A stretch of 64,000 nucleotides of DNA from SXVE01 sp036388895 (lineage in GTDB: Bacteria; Acidobacteriota; Blastocatellia; Pyrinomonadales; Pyrinomonadaceae), in contig DASVQY010000036.1 in the NCBI GenBank assembly GCA_036388895.1, forward strand, positions 1 through 64,000, written 5' to 3'. The notes beneath the pieces are model-generated. The model was given only the letters and a program-made list of their open reading frames with translations, ran no database searches and was not told the DNA's origin. Made by a program: the position numbers and the translations under genes. This document shows positions 27,011 through 36,015 of this stretch, one piece after another; within the stretch, counting starts at the first letter, position 1, and each line of letters opens with the position of its first letter.

Positions 27011-28732
27011 GTGAAAAAAACTTCAACTCTTTTCAGCGCTCTTTTTCTATCATTTTTTATAATTTCCGGCGTTTTTGCTCAGAATCAATCAGTTTCCAAA
27101 TTAAATCCAAAAGACAATGGTGACACTTCCGCGGCAAAATTCGCCAAACCTGTGACGGTCGAGAATATCGAATCCGATGTTGCCGAGGCTTTGACGCTGA
27201 TCGAAAGCAATCACGTCGCCGGGAAAAAAATTGATTATAACGAATTGTTCAAATCTTCGATTGAGAAGATGCTGCACACGCTCGACCCGCATTCAAATTA
27301 TTTTGACGCGAAAGAGTTTGAACAGTTTCGTAACGATCAAAGCTCGAAATATTTCGGTATTGGAGCCACGATCGGGGATTTGAGCGACGCAAAAGGCAAA
27401 GTTGTAGCAACATATGTCAAAGCGACGTTTGAAAACGCGCCGGCGCATCGGGCGGGTCTTCGTTACGGCGACAAAATCGTCGAAGTAAACGGCGTTTCGA
27501 TGCTCGGAAAACCTTTTTCCGAAGTTCGCACTTTTCTTCGCGGTCCGCGCGGCACTGTTGCAAAATTAGTCGTTGAAAAATACGGAACCGGAAAGCGCGA
27601 GACGGTAGAAATCGTTCGCGATGCGGTTGCACAGCCGTCCATTGCCGAAGCGTATATGATTCGTCCCGGTGTCGGATATATCGGAATGACCGGCGGATTC
27701 AATCAAACGACTTATTCGGAATTCGCGCTCGCTATGCAAAATTTGAAACAACAAGGAATGCAGCAGCTCGTTCTCGATTTACGAAACAACGGCGGTGGTC
27801 TTGTCAGCCAGGCGTATCGCGTAGCGAATACTTTTTTGGGTCGCGGGCAAACGATTTTCACTCAAAAAGGACGGCTCGAAGGCACAGCCGATACGTACCG
27901 GGCTGAAAATCCGGCACCGGAAAACATTCCGCTCGTTTTGCTTGTCAACCGAAATTCCGCATCTGCTTCGGAAATTCTCGCCGGTGCGCTGCAAGACCAC
28001 GACCGGGCTTTAATTGTCGGCGAAAATACATTCGGAAAAGGGCTTGTGCAAAATCCGTTTATTTTGGAATACGGTTCGATGCTTTTGCTGACAATCGCAA
28101 AATATGAAACGCCTTCGGGCAGATTGATTCAGCGCGATTATTCCGACGGCAACCTTTATAATTATTACAATCGCGGAACGACCGAAGAAGAATCGCAAAA
28201 TAAAACACAAACTAAGCGCGACGAAGCAAAAACCGATTCGGGCAGAGCCGTTTACGGCGGCGGCGGAATCAATCCGGACGTAGAAATAAAATCTCAGACC
28301 ATTACAACGGACAAAGCTCGTTTTCAGCAGAAGCTGACCCATCCGATTTTCGCTTATGTTCTCGATTTAACTTTCGGCAAAATCAAGGGTTTTGAAAATT
28401 ACAAAGTTGATCGTCCGATTACTTTCGCATACGACTTAAAAATGCAGGATTACCCGATAAGCGATGCTCTTTATCAAAATTTCAAGAAATGCGCTGTCGA
28501 AAAATACGACTTTACTCCGGCTCAAATTGACCGCGAAAAAGAGTTTATCGAACGCTTTTTGAGAACCGAAATCGTTACGGCGGCTTATGGAACGACGACT
28601 TCTTATCAAGTTTTCAACGAATACGACACACAATTAAAACGAGCCATAGAATTGATGCCGCAGGCGAAACAACTCGCTCTCGAAGGAGCCAAAGCCAACG
28701 CCTCGAAGCAAAAAATGGGGCTTAACAGATAA
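27011..28732 (+). CDS. S41 family carboxy-terminal processing protease
   Basis: Predicted protein of 573 aa started at the GTG at 27011, which has GAGGAG nine bases upstream and gives a clean signal peptide ending near VFAQ. TTG codons at 27005 and 26963 are less likely. A PDZ domain (about 95-190, HRAGLRYGDKIVEVNG) is followed by the S41 protease core (about 200-370) with the catalytic serine in NRNSASASEILAGAL and the lysine side expected in GENTFGKGLVQ. It cleaves proteins near their C-terminus in the periplasm, for quality control or maturation. It is a stand-alone gene with a terminator behind it. Confidence 0.9.
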   Translation: MKKTSTLFSALFLSFFIISGVFAQNQSVSKLNPKDNGDTSAAKFAKPVTVENIESDVAEALTLIESNHVAGKKIDYNELFKSSIEKMLHTLDPHSNYFDAKEFEQFRNDQSSKYFGIGATIGDLSDAKGKVVATYVKATFENAPAHRAGLRYGDKIVEVNGVSMLGKPFSEVRTFLRGPRGTVAKLVVEKYGTGKRETVEIVRDAVAQPSIAEAYMIRPGVGYIGMTGGFNQTTYSEFALAMQNLKQQGMQQLVLDLRNNGGGLVSQAYRVANTFLGRGQTIFTQKGRLEGTADTYRAENPAPENIPLVLLVNRNSASASEILAGALQDHDRALIVGENTFGKGLVQNPFILEYGSMLLLTIAKYETPSGRLIQRDYSDGNLYNYYNRGTTEEESQNKTQTKRDEAKTDSGRAVYGGGGINPDVEIKSQTITTDKARFQQKLTHPIFAYVLDLTFGKIKGFENYKVDRPITFAYDLKMQDYPISDALYQNFKKCAVEKYDFTPAQIDREKEFIERFLRTEIVTAAYGTTTSYQVFNEYDTQLKRAIELMPQAKQLALEGAKANASKQKMGLNR

Positions 28733-28752
28733 TTTCACTTTGAATTAATAAA

Positions 28753-28786
28753 AAAAGGAGCGGTTAAATTTCCGCTCCTTTTTTAT
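28753..28786 (+). terminator. Intrinsic terminator of the S41 protease gene
   Basis: AAAAGGAGCGG (28753-28763) pairs with CCGCTCCTTTT (28772-28782) and runs into a T tract. The A-rich left side allows action on the other strand too. Confidence 0.85.
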
Positions 28787-28840
28787 TGGCAATTTTTAAT
28801 TTCAAGTAAAAATCAAACTCGAGCAGTTTCACAAATTCAT

Positions 28841-29008
28841 TTATGAAACTGCCCAGCTTATTAAATAATAAATCCCGGCTCCGATTCCCGCGAGCAGCAA
28901 AATAAGAGCGATAACGATCAGTGCGATAATCGCCTTAAATTTTTTATAACGCTTATCGTCGGGCGGCGAAAGCTGGCTTTGCGGAAAATACGGCGGCGGT
29001 CTGTTCAT
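28841..29008 (-). CDS. Small single-pass membrane protein (55 aa)
   Basis: A 55-residue protein. The ATG at 29008 follows a strong ribosome site (AGGAGC) six bases upstream. The sequence has a Pro-rich cytosolic start (MNRPPPYFPQ), a basic stretch (DDKRYKKFK) and one membrane helix of about 25 hydrophobic residues (26-50), then stops. The reading frame was translated by hand from 168 bases and is clean. No family is recognised. It sits alone between the S41 protease and M1 peptidase genes, on the opposite strand. Confidence 0.7.
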   Translation of the reverse strand: MNRPPPYFPQSQLSPPDDKRYKKFKAIIALIVIALILLLAGIGAGIYYLISWAVS

Positions 29009-29187
29009 AGTTTTGCTCCTTTTTTACCTGTTTTATCATAACGGATAAAGTTACAAGTTCCAATCTTGTATGCGATAATATTTCGCAGTTTTTATTTTTG
29101 TTTTCAACCGCTCGCAGCAACTCCGGTTTCTCGCAAAGCGTCTAAATTATTCTTTCGAAAATATTTTCCCGACTTTATTTGTTTTTT

Positions 29188-30882
29188 ATGAATTTCTTTA
29201 AATTGTTTCTTTTTTCAGCTCTTTCAATCATCTGTTTTCAATTTTCGGTTTTAGGTCAAACCGCTAAACCGAACTTCAACCGCGCTCAAACCTACGACGT
29301 TCAGCACTACATTTTAAGAATCGGTTTCGACCGAAACGCCAGGAAAGTTTTCGGAGATACGACCGTTCAGCTAAAACCTTTATCAAATAACTTTAATCGT
29401 CTCGAACTCGACGCCGCCGATTTAGCTTTTGAAAGCGTCGTGCTTGAGCCCGAAAACAAAAATTTGCAGTTTAGCACAGCAAACGAAAAGGTTTACGTCG
29501 AGCTCGACAAATCTTACTCGCCGGACGAGACAATATCCGTTCGGTTCAAATATACGGCGACGCCGAAAAAAGGCATTTATTTTGTTGATTCACAGATTGA
29601 AAAAGGAAAAGTCGTGAGAGAGGCGCAAATTTGGACGCAGGGCGAAACCGAAGAAGCGCATCACTGGTTCCCTTCCTTCGACTTTCCGAGCGATAAAGCG
29701 ACGACCGAACAATACATTACTGCCGAAAAGGGCGAAACCGTTATCGGCAACGGCGAATTGATGGCAAAGACTGAAAACGCTAACGGAACCGTGACTTTCC
29801 ATTACAAAATGCCGGTTCCGCACTCGACTTACCTCGTTTCCTTTATCGTCGGCAAATTCGCCAAAGTCAGTGAAACTTATAAAACGACTCCGCTCGGGTT
29901 TTACGTTTATCCCGGCAGAGAATCAATTGTTCCAAAGGCTTACGGTCGAACAAAAGATATGTTTCGCGTGTTTGAGACATTGACGAAAATAGATTATCCG
30001 TTCAACAAATACGACCAGACAATCGTGGCGAATTTCAATTTCGGCGGAATGGAAAACATCACGGCGACGACTATGGCTGATACGGAAATTTTCGCTGCAA
30101 ACTTTCAGTTCGCCAAAGGAGCGGTCGAAGACCTTGTTTCTCACGAGCTCGCGCATTCGTGGTTTGGAAATCTCGTCACCTGCAAAAATTGGGCGGAATT
30201 GTGGCTTAACGAAGGTTTTGCGACATTTATGGAAGCCGCATTTCGCGAAAAAATGTACGGGCGCGGTGATTATCTGAGAAAAATCCGTTCCGATGCTCAG
30301 CAGTTTCTTATTGACGATGCCATCAATAAAAATCGCCACGGTCTTTATAACCAACTGGCGCGCGCCGACGATTCGATTTTCGACGTGACGACTTATCAAA
30401 AAGGCGGCGCCGTCGTTCATACTCTGCGCGAAACAATCGGCGACGAAGCTTTTTGGAGAGCTATAAACATCTACCTCAATCGCCACAAATTCGGCAACGT
30501 CGAAACATCTGATTTGCAAAAAGCGATGGAAGAAGCATCCGGCAAAAATCTTGATTGGTTTTTCGCGCAATGGGTCTACGGTGCGGGAAGTCCGAAACTG
30601 GATGTCGAGCCGGTTTACAATGCGAAAAGCAAAACTCTGGATTTGAAGGTAACTCAAGTGCAAAGAATTGACGGAATTACGCCCGAATCTTTTACTCTGC
30701 CGATTGATGTTCAAATAAAAACGTCCGCCGGAACGAAAACAGAAAAAATCGAGGTAAAAAATCGGCGCCAGAATTTTTCGCTGAAAGTAAACGCCGCACC
30801 GACGGAAATCAAACTCGATGTAAACGAAAAAATTCCGCTCAAAACCGTGCGAATTCAGCCGTTATTCGTTCATAATAAATAA
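29188..30882 (+). CDS. M1 family metallopeptidase (aminopeptidase N-like), exported
   Basis: Protein of 564 aa from the ATG at 29188, which follows a TTG nine bases upstream in the same frame. A signal peptide ends near VLGQT. The N-terminal beta domain (about 30-225) precedes the thermolysin-like domain. GGMEN (286-290, substrate N-terminus recognition), the zinc site HELAH (319-323) and the third ligand E342 in NEGFATF are all present. It lacks the long C-terminal helical domain of E. coli PepN, as is common in bacterial secreted members. Removal of N-terminal residues from peptides outside the cytoplasm is inferred. Confidence 0.92.
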   Translation: MNFFKLFLFSALSIICFQFSVLGQTAKPNFNRAQTYDVQHYILRIGFDRNARKVFGDTTVQLKPLSNNFNRLELDAADLAFESVVLEPENKNLQFSTANEKVYVELDKSYSPDETISVRFKYTATPKKGIYFVDSQIEKGKVVREAQIWTQGETEEAHHWFPSFDFPSDKATTEQYITAEKGETVIGNGELMAKTENANGTVTFHYKMPVPHSTYLVSFIVGKFAKVSETYKTTPLGFYVYPGRESIVPKAYGRTKDMFRVFETLTKIDYPFNKYDQTIVANFNFGGMENITATTMADTEIFAANFQFAKGAVEDLVSHELAHSWFGNLVTCKNWAELWLNEGFATFMEAAFREKMYGRGDYLRKIRSDAQQFLIDDAINKNRHGLYNQLARADDSIFDVTTYQKGGAVVHTLRETIGDEAFWRAINIYLNRHKFGNVETSDLQKAMEEASGKNLDWFFAQWVYGAGSPKLDVEPVYNAKSKTLDLKVTQVQRIDGITPESFTLPIDVQIKTSAGTKTEKIEVKNRRQNFSLKVNAAPTEIKLDVNEKIPLKTVRIQPLFVHNK

Positions 30883-30895
30883 TAAAAGTAAATAA

Positions 30896-30937
30896 TTAAA
30901 CCGGGAGCGTTGTGAAAAACCTTCGCTCCCGGTTTAA
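30896..30937. terminator. Bidirectional terminator
   Basis: Perfect 14-bp stem TTAAACCGGGAGCG (30896-30909) and CGCTCCCGGTTTAA (30924-30937), with AT-rich flanks, between the M1 peptidase gene and the convergent TPR gene. Confidence 0.8.
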
Positions 30938-30960
30938 TTTAAATTGACACTAAAAGTCAA

Positions 30961-31557
30961 TTATTTCGCTGCTTTCAATCCCAACTTCGTCTTTAAACGA
31001 TTTATGTCTGAAACGTCGTTAGCTAGGTTCAAGGCTTTTTGCCAGGCGTTTCGAGCTAATTCCGTTTTACCTAATTTTTGATAAACATCGCCGAGATGCT
31101 CGTTTATTGCGGTGGATGTCGGCGCGATTCCAACCGCTTCTTTTAGATATTCTTCCGCTTCAGCGTATTTCCCGAGCTTGAAATAAGCCCAGCCGAGACT
31201 GTCGAGATAAGACGGATTTGTCGGATCTATTTTGACCGCCTTTTGAATCAGTTCAAACGCTTCTTGAAAATTTTTGCCGCGCTCCAAAAGAAAATATCCG
31301 AGATTATTAAGCGCGAACGGATTGTCGGGGGTTTGTCGCAAAATCTGCCGCAGTGTTTCTTCGGCGGAGACATAATCGCCTGACATTTGCTGCGCCGTAG
31401 CGAGAGTCAGTTTGGCAATTTGGCGGCGTTCGTTGTTGTCCTGCGCCGCGGTAAACGCTTGATTCGCGAATTCTACCGCTTCTTTTCCGCGGCGAGCCTG
31501 ACTGAAGAGACTTGAAATAAAAAGGTAATTTGTAAAATCGTCATAGCCGATTCGCAT
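30961..31557 (-). CDS. C-terminal part of a TPR protein, separated by a frameshift
   Basis: An ORF of 198 aa that starts inside what looks like the rest of the TPR protein at 31608-33107. It contains four to five tetratricopeptide units (for example NPFALNNLGYFLLERG, NPSYLDSLGWAYFKLG and AINEHLGDVYQKLGK). The start at 31557 has no good ribosome site. The frame is open upstream through the A10 run (T10 at 31614-31623 on the + strand). One extra base there would join it to the 499-aa ORF and give a protein of about 715 aa. It is therefore a fragment, or is made by slippage, rather than an independent gene. Confidence 0.7.
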   Translation of the reverse strand: MRIGYDDFTNYLFISSLFSQARRGKEAVEFANQAFTAAQDNNERRQIAKLTLATAQQMSGDYVSAEETLRQILRQTPDNPFALNNLGYFLLERGKNFQEAFELIQKAVKIDPTNPSYLDSLGWAYFKLGKYAEAEEYLKEAVGIAPTSTAINEHLGDVYQKLGKTELARNAWQKALNLANDVSDINRLKTKLGLKAAK

Positions 31558-31607
31558 CGAATCAAATGATTGAGGAGCGGTACTGTTTTCATCGGTTGAA
31601 TCGGAAT

Positions 31608-33107
31608 TTACTGTTTTTTTTTTATCAATGATTTTACAAGAGCGACCGCTTCATCAACTTTCCCGTTTTCGGTGAGAATCGTCGCTTCGAGACGCAAAAC
31701 TCCGTAATCATTCGGTTGACGAGCGCGAAGCGCGCGAACAGCCTGCAAAGCTTCTTGTTTCATTCCGCTCTCGCGATAAAACGAAATTGTCTGCCGGTCG
31801 GCGAAAAGATCGTTTTTGCCGAGAACCTGCCGCGCTCGCTCGATTACTAATTTAACGTCGTTCGGACGATTCGCGTTTTTGTAGGTTTGAATCATTTTTT
31901 CAAACACCGAAATTACAAAATCCCGTTCGTCTTCGGCGACCGCTGTATTATTCTTTACTCCGCGTAAGACCAACGATTTTTGGTAAGCCGCAATTGCTTC
32001 GTCGGTTCGTTTTGCTTTCGACATCAAATCACCGAGAGCGACTTGCAGATTTGCGGCTGAGACTTTATCGCTTTCGGCTAATTTTGCCGAAGCCGTCTGC
32101 AAAACTTTGTTCGCTTCGTCAAACCTTCCGGCACGAGCCTGCGTTTCCGCCAGAAGAACAATCAGCGCCGGGTTATCCGGGTTCGCAAAAACAGCTTGCT
32201 GTAATGATTCGGCGGCAAGCGCGGCTCCTTCCTTATCACCGTATTCGACGGCTTCTCGAAGCATTTCGATGGCTTCGTTATTTTCCGGCTCGTCGATGAC
32301 CATTTGGGTGATAATTTCTAATGCTTCACGCGTTTTTCCGGCTTTCAGCAGCGCGTTGCCGAGCTTCATCGAAGCATTTTCGGGCGAAAGATTTTCCTGT
32401 CCGCCCATCCAGTTTCGATAAAACTGAGTATCAATCGGCGTTGCTGCAGCGACCCACTTTTTTAACGATTCAATTCTTTCTTCCTGATTATTCGTTTTGT
32501 CGTAAAGCTCGCTCAAAAAAGCCCACGCTTCGGCGTTTCTACTGTCGAGACGCGCCACTTCCTTCCACTCGCCAATTGCTTTCTGCAAGTAATTCGTATC
32601 AATATTGCCGGTTCTGTTACGGCTTTTGAAAGTGTAAAGCCGCGCCATAATGCGGTGAGCGCCGAAATTATTACGGTCGAGCCGCGTCGCCAGCGAAGCC
32701 AGCGTTATCGCTTCGTCAACGTCGCTCGGCGGCATCGTTATAGCCAGTTCAGCCAATGCGGTATATGCCTCGGCTAAAAACGGATTCAGCTCAACGGCTT
32801 TTTGCAAAGCTTGTTTGGCGAGCGCCGCGCCGCTTGTATTTCTGTTTTGCATTCGCGCCGGGCTCGCGTTCCAGTAGTATCTTTGAGCTTCGAGAAGTTT
32901 GGCATAAGACTGCTCGCGCCGTTCGCGCGTTATTTCGGTTTGTTTTGATTTTTCCAAATTTTGCGCCAGAAGATCGGAAAGTTTCGCTACGGGTCTTGCC
33001 GCAGACGGAGCGGGTAAAAGTTGATTATCGGGCGAAACCTGCGCTTGAACGGCGGGCGAAACAGAAATCGTAAAAGCCGAAAACAAAACAATCTTAGCAA
33101 TTTTCAT
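31608..33107 (-). CDS. Exported TPR repeat protein (N-terminal part)
   Basis: Protein of 499 aa with a signal peptide (ending near VQAQV) and a chain of tetratricopeptide repeats from about residue 75 to the end. TPR helices recur in ALQKAVELNPFLAEAYTALAEL, AWAFLSELYDKTN and NLQVALGDLMSKAKRTDEAIAAY. The ORF stops right after a run of three Lys codons made of ten A bases, and continues in another frame as the 198-aa ORF downstream. It probably acts as a periplasmic scaffold. It is the last gene of the bamD group. Confidence 0.75.
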   Translation of the reverse strand: MKIAKIVLFSAFTISVSPAVQAQVSPDNQLLPAPSAARPVAKLSDLLAQNLEKSKQTEITRERREQSYAKLLEAQRYYWNASPARMQNRNTSGAALAKQALQKAVELNPFLAEAYTALAELAITMPPSDVDEAITLASLATRLDRNNFGAHRIMARLYTFKSRNRTGNIDTNYLQKAIGEWKEVARLDSRNAEAWAFLSELYDKTNNQEERIESLKKWVAAATPIDTQFYRNWMGGQENLSPENASMKLGNALLKAGKTREALEIITQMVIDEPENNEAIEMLREAVEYGDKEGAALAAESLQQAVFANPDNPALIVLLAETQARAGRFDEANKVLQTASAKLAESDKVSAANLQVALGDLMSKAKRTDEAIAAYQKSLVLRGVKNNTAVAEDERDFVISVFEKMIQTYKNANRPNDVKLVIERARQVLGKNDLFADRQTISFYRESGMKQEALQAVRALRARQPNDYGVLRLEATILTENGKVDEAVALVKSLIKKKQ

Positions 33108-33115
33108 AAAACCCC

Positions 33116-33592
33116 TTATATATTTTCCAAACTCGCCGCAACCTTTTTCCAGACGGATTTGCGCGGAAAATTTATCAAAAAAACGACTAGAGCGACCGCT
33201 CCGGCGCGCAGCATTTCAAACTGATTTCCGCCAAAAAGCACAATCACAAAACCGATTAAAACAATCAACTCCGCCATCGCGCCGAGCACTATCGCGTTTT
33301 TTTGCAAATCTCTCAAAAGTCCGAAAATGCCTTTGAGCAAAACGATGTCGCGGAGCCGGTCCCAGCGGAAAAACATGCGCCGAAGAACAAAAGCGCCGAT
33401 GGCGACAAACAAAGCGGCGACGCGCAGCGACATCAAATTTTGCGCCGACACGGAAGTTTCCGAACTCGGCGCAAACAAAAAGGCGACCGCGATGAAAATA
33501 AATGTTAAGGCAATCTGCCCGGCAACGATGAAAGCAGTCGTTCTGTACCGTTTATCGAGCTCATTTTGAATTTCCGTCGAAGTCGCCGCCAT
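33116..33592 (-). CDS. Small membrane protein, unknown function
   Basis: Protein of 158 aa with four hydrophobic helices (about 18-40, 48-72, 95-118, 125-145) and charged loops. No motif is recognised. It lies between the bamD-like gene (15 bases upstream) and the TPR gene (8 bases downstream) on the same strand, so it is clearly part of their transcript. Confidence 0.65.
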   Translation of the reverse strand: MAATSTEIQNELDKRYRTTAFIVAGQIALTFIFIAVAFLFAPSSETSVSAQNLMSLRVAALFVAIGAFVLRRMFFRWDRLRDIVLLKGIFGLLRDLQKNAIVLGAMAELIVLIGFVIVLFGGNQFEMLRAGAVALVVFLINFPRKSVWKKVAASLENI

Positions 33593-33607
33593 TGTTCCGC
33601 TTTATTT

Positions 33608-35128
33608 TTATTTCTGTTCGATTTTTTTCTCTTTCTGCGCTTCCGCCTGGCGCTGTGAGATAATTGTCGTCAACGCTTTCGGAATTTGCGAAGAGTTTAT
33701 ATCACCTTCATTTTCGATAATTCGGTCAATTAATTCAAACTTCGATTTATCGAAATCCTTCGACATTAAAACGCCGTTTTTATCAATCGTCATCGGGTAT
33801 ATGCCGAAAAGCTCGTTTTTGAAATTTTGCAGAAATGATTTGTTTTCCGGCGGAATGATTTTCATTCTTTCGGGATTCGGCTGCGGAACGGTCGCGCCGA
33901 TCAACTGCAATTGTTCTTTCGCTTTTTCGACGTAATCGCTGTTCGGATATTCGCTGACGATGCGCTGAAAATAACGAGCCGCCTGATCGGTTTCTTCTTC
34001 GACCAAATAGGTTACGGCGAGCTTGTAAAGCGCTTCGTCCATAAATCCGAAATTCGGGTATTTTTCGAGAATTTCGCGATAGCGCGATTGCGCGCCTTTC
34101 AATCCGCCTTTTTGCTGGTCAACCGAAAGTTTATAGTAATAATTTCCGACGTAAAGATTATGAAGCCCGAGATTGTCCTGTACCTGTCTCAAACGCTCTT
34201 CGGCGTCTTTCTTCAAAATTGTATCGGGATATTGCTGAAGCAGCGCTTTCAGTCGCTGTTCGGCGACCTTCGCGCGCGTTGCGTCGCGGTCGGGCAATCC
34301 GATTTGACGCATCTGCGATTCGGCAATTTTGAGTAAAACGCGGTCAGCCAAAGGATGCGTCGGGAAAAATGTCAGCCAATCCTGATAAGCAGCCGACGCT
34401 TGAATAAGCGCGCTGGTCGAGCCCTCTAAAAAGAACGAATCGGCGACCGCCAATTTCGCCATCGGAAGATACGGTGAATCCGGGTATGTGGTGATAATCG
34501 TCTGGAAAAGAAGCCGTCCGACGTCGTAATTGTTTTTGCGAATTTCACGCGTTGCGACGACAAACAACTCGCGATCGCGTCCGGGCGTGACCGAACCGAT
34601 TAATTCATCGAACTCATCGTTTCCGCCCCCGCCGAAGATGCCTAAAAATTTCCCTTTTTTCTTCACCTCACGCGGTTTTCCGACATCTGAAGTAGGATTG
34701 GCACGAGCCGTCGCCGTTTCGAGAAGCAGGCTTTCTACCCGCGAGTTCAATTCGGAAACGCTTTGTTCTAATTGATCAACATCGCTGTTTTCGTATTTTT
34801 CAGATCGATCAACTTTACCGCGCAAACTGTTGATTTCCGATTGCAGATTGGAGACTTCCTTTTCCAAGCCTTTGAGTCTGGCGAGCGGCGTGTTCGCATT
34901 GTTTTTATCGTCTTTTTTATTTTTGTCGCCTTTATCGCCTTCATCCTTTAAGACGGACGCGGCGCTGCCGAGCGAACGGCGCATCGTTTCCAATTTTTGC
35001 CGCATTACCTCGAGTCTCTGCGCAACAGTGCCTTCGCCGGTCGCGCTTTTCTGCGCATAACTCGGCACGACAAAACTCAATGCCGCCAGCAAAACGAATA
35101 AAAACAATTTATTTTTGCCTGTAAACAT
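33608..35128 (-). CDS. bamD: BamD-like outer membrane assembly lipoprotein/TPR protein with coiled-coil insert
   Basis: Protein of 506 aa with a signal peptide (ending near YAQKS). Residues 25-150 form a Lys/Asp-rich region and a coiled coil. The TPR part (about 185-440) is of the BamD/YfiO type: DVGRLLFQTIITTYPDSPYLPMAKL, YQDWLTFFPTHPLADRV, YREILEKYPNFGFMDEAL and YFQRIVSEYPNSDYVEKA. BamD helps fold beta-barrel proteins in the outer membrane. This version is twice the usual length because of the coiled coil and a C-terminal tail of about 65 residues. No lipobox Cys is seen, so lipid anchoring is doubtful. Confidence 0.75.
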   Translation of the reverse strand: MFTGKNKLFLFVLLAALSFVVPSYAQKSATGEGTVAQRLEVMRQKLETMRRSLGSAASVLKDEGDKGDKNKKDDKNNANTPLARLKGLEKEVSNLQSEINSLRGKVDRSEKYENSDVDQLEQSVSELNSRVESLLLETATARANPTSDVGKPREVKKKGKFLGIFGGGGNDEFDELIGSVTPGRDRELFVVATREIRKNNYDVGRLLFQTIITTYPDSPYLPMAKLAVADSFFLEGSTSALIQASAAYQDWLTFFPTHPLADRVLLKIAESQMRQIGLPDRDATRAKVAEQRLKALLQQYPDTILKKDAEERLRQVQDNLGLHNLYVGNYYYKLSVDQQKGGLKGAQSRYREILEKYPNFGFMDEALYKLAVTYLVEEETDQAARYFQRIVSEYPNSDYVEKAKEQLQLIGATVPQPNPERMKIIPPENKSFLQNFKNELFGIYPMTIDKNGVLMSKDFDKSKFELIDRIIENEGDINSSQIPKALTTIISQRQAEAQKEKKIEQK

Positions 35129-35134
35129 AAATAC

Positions 35135-35190
35135 CTCAAATTCAATTACGAACCACTTTAATCAACTACAAATTACGAATTTCAACTTAT
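35135..35190. repeat. AT-rich repeat with AATTACGAA motifs upstream of bamD
   Basis: The 142-base gap upstream of bamD carries CAATTACGAA (35143-35152) and CAAATTACGAATTTCAA (35169-35185), variants of the words that build the palindromes at 54438-54530 and 56945-57001. It has no ORF. Confidence 0.45.
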
Positions 35191-35270
35191 AAATTAAAAA
35201 TTCAAAAAAAATTAGATTGCTAATTCTGAAATTCAAAAATCTATTCCGAATCTCTTAATTTTTGATCGTC

Positions 35271-35933
35271 CTACACCCAAACGGTTGCGGCTTCGATCAA
35301 CTCGCTGACCGATTCGGTCGGCGTTCCCTTACCGAAAACAGACGAACCGGCAACGATGATTTCCGCGCCTGATTCAACAATTTGTTTGATGTTGTCAGCG
35401 TCTATTCCGCCGTCAATTTCAATTTTCACTTCAAGTCCGCGCTCGTCAATCATACGCCGCAGACGCCGCAATTTATCAATCGAAGTCGGTATGAATTTTT
35501 GTCCGCCGAAACCCGGATTGACTGACATCAATAAAATAAAATCGGAGTGCGGCAAAGATTCTTCTAAAGCGCTGAGCGGCGTCGCCGGATTTATCGCAAT
35601 TCCCGCTTTTCCGCCCGCTTCTCTGATTGCCGTTAAGGTTCTTTGCAGATGCGGGTCGGCTTCGATATGAACCGAAACCATATCCGCTCCGGCTTCGACA
35701 AACTCGGCGGCGTAACGGCTCGGCTCGACAATCATTAAATGACAATCAATCGGCAGATTCGTCGCTTTTCTAACTGATTTCAAAACCGGAAGACCAATCG
35801 TAATATTCGGCACAAATCTTCCGTCCATCACATCGAAATGCAAAATGCCGGCGCCGCCCGCTTCAATCGCGCGAATTTCTTCGCTTAAACGAGTAAAATC
35901 TGCCGATAAAATAGAAGGAGCGATTTCAAACAT
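35271..35933 (-). CDS. rpe: Ribulose-phosphate 3-epimerase
   Basis: Cytosolic TIM-barrel enzyme of 220 aa that interconverts ribulose 5-phosphate and xylulose 5-phosphate in the pentose phosphate pathway. Family motifs are complete: the N-terminus IAPSILSADFTRL, HFDVMDGRFVPNITIG (metal ligands), HLMIVEPSRY, MSVNPGFGGQ and the Asp in EIDGGIDADN, with GSSVFGK for phosphate binding. The usual length is about 220. It follows the PASTA gene on the same strand; in Firmicutes rpe often follows prkC, and here the kinase itself is missing. The window also holds zwf and pgl, of the oxidative branch. Confidence 0.95.
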   Translation of the reverse strand: MFEIAPSILSADFTRLSEEIRAIEAGGAGILHFDVMDGRFVPNITIGLPVLKSVRKATNLPIDCHLMIVEPSRYAAEFVEAGADMVSVHIEADPHLQRTLTAIREAGGKAGIAINPATPLSALEESLPHSDFILLMSVNPGFGGQKFIPTSIDKLRRLRRMIDERGLEVKIEIDGGIDADNIKQIVESGAEIIVAGSSVFGKGTPTESVSELIEAATVWV

Positions 35934-36015
35934 TAACTGTTTTTACTTTTTGCTTTTTTATTGTGCCTTTTTACTTTTTCTTTGTTGCCAAATAGATTTA
36001 TTCAGTTGCTTTAAT

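Noticed and set aside
29923..30714. ORF of 263 aa on the minus strand opposite the M1 peptidase gene
   Set aside because: Antisense to a gene with a complete zinc site; no family-like pattern in its product.
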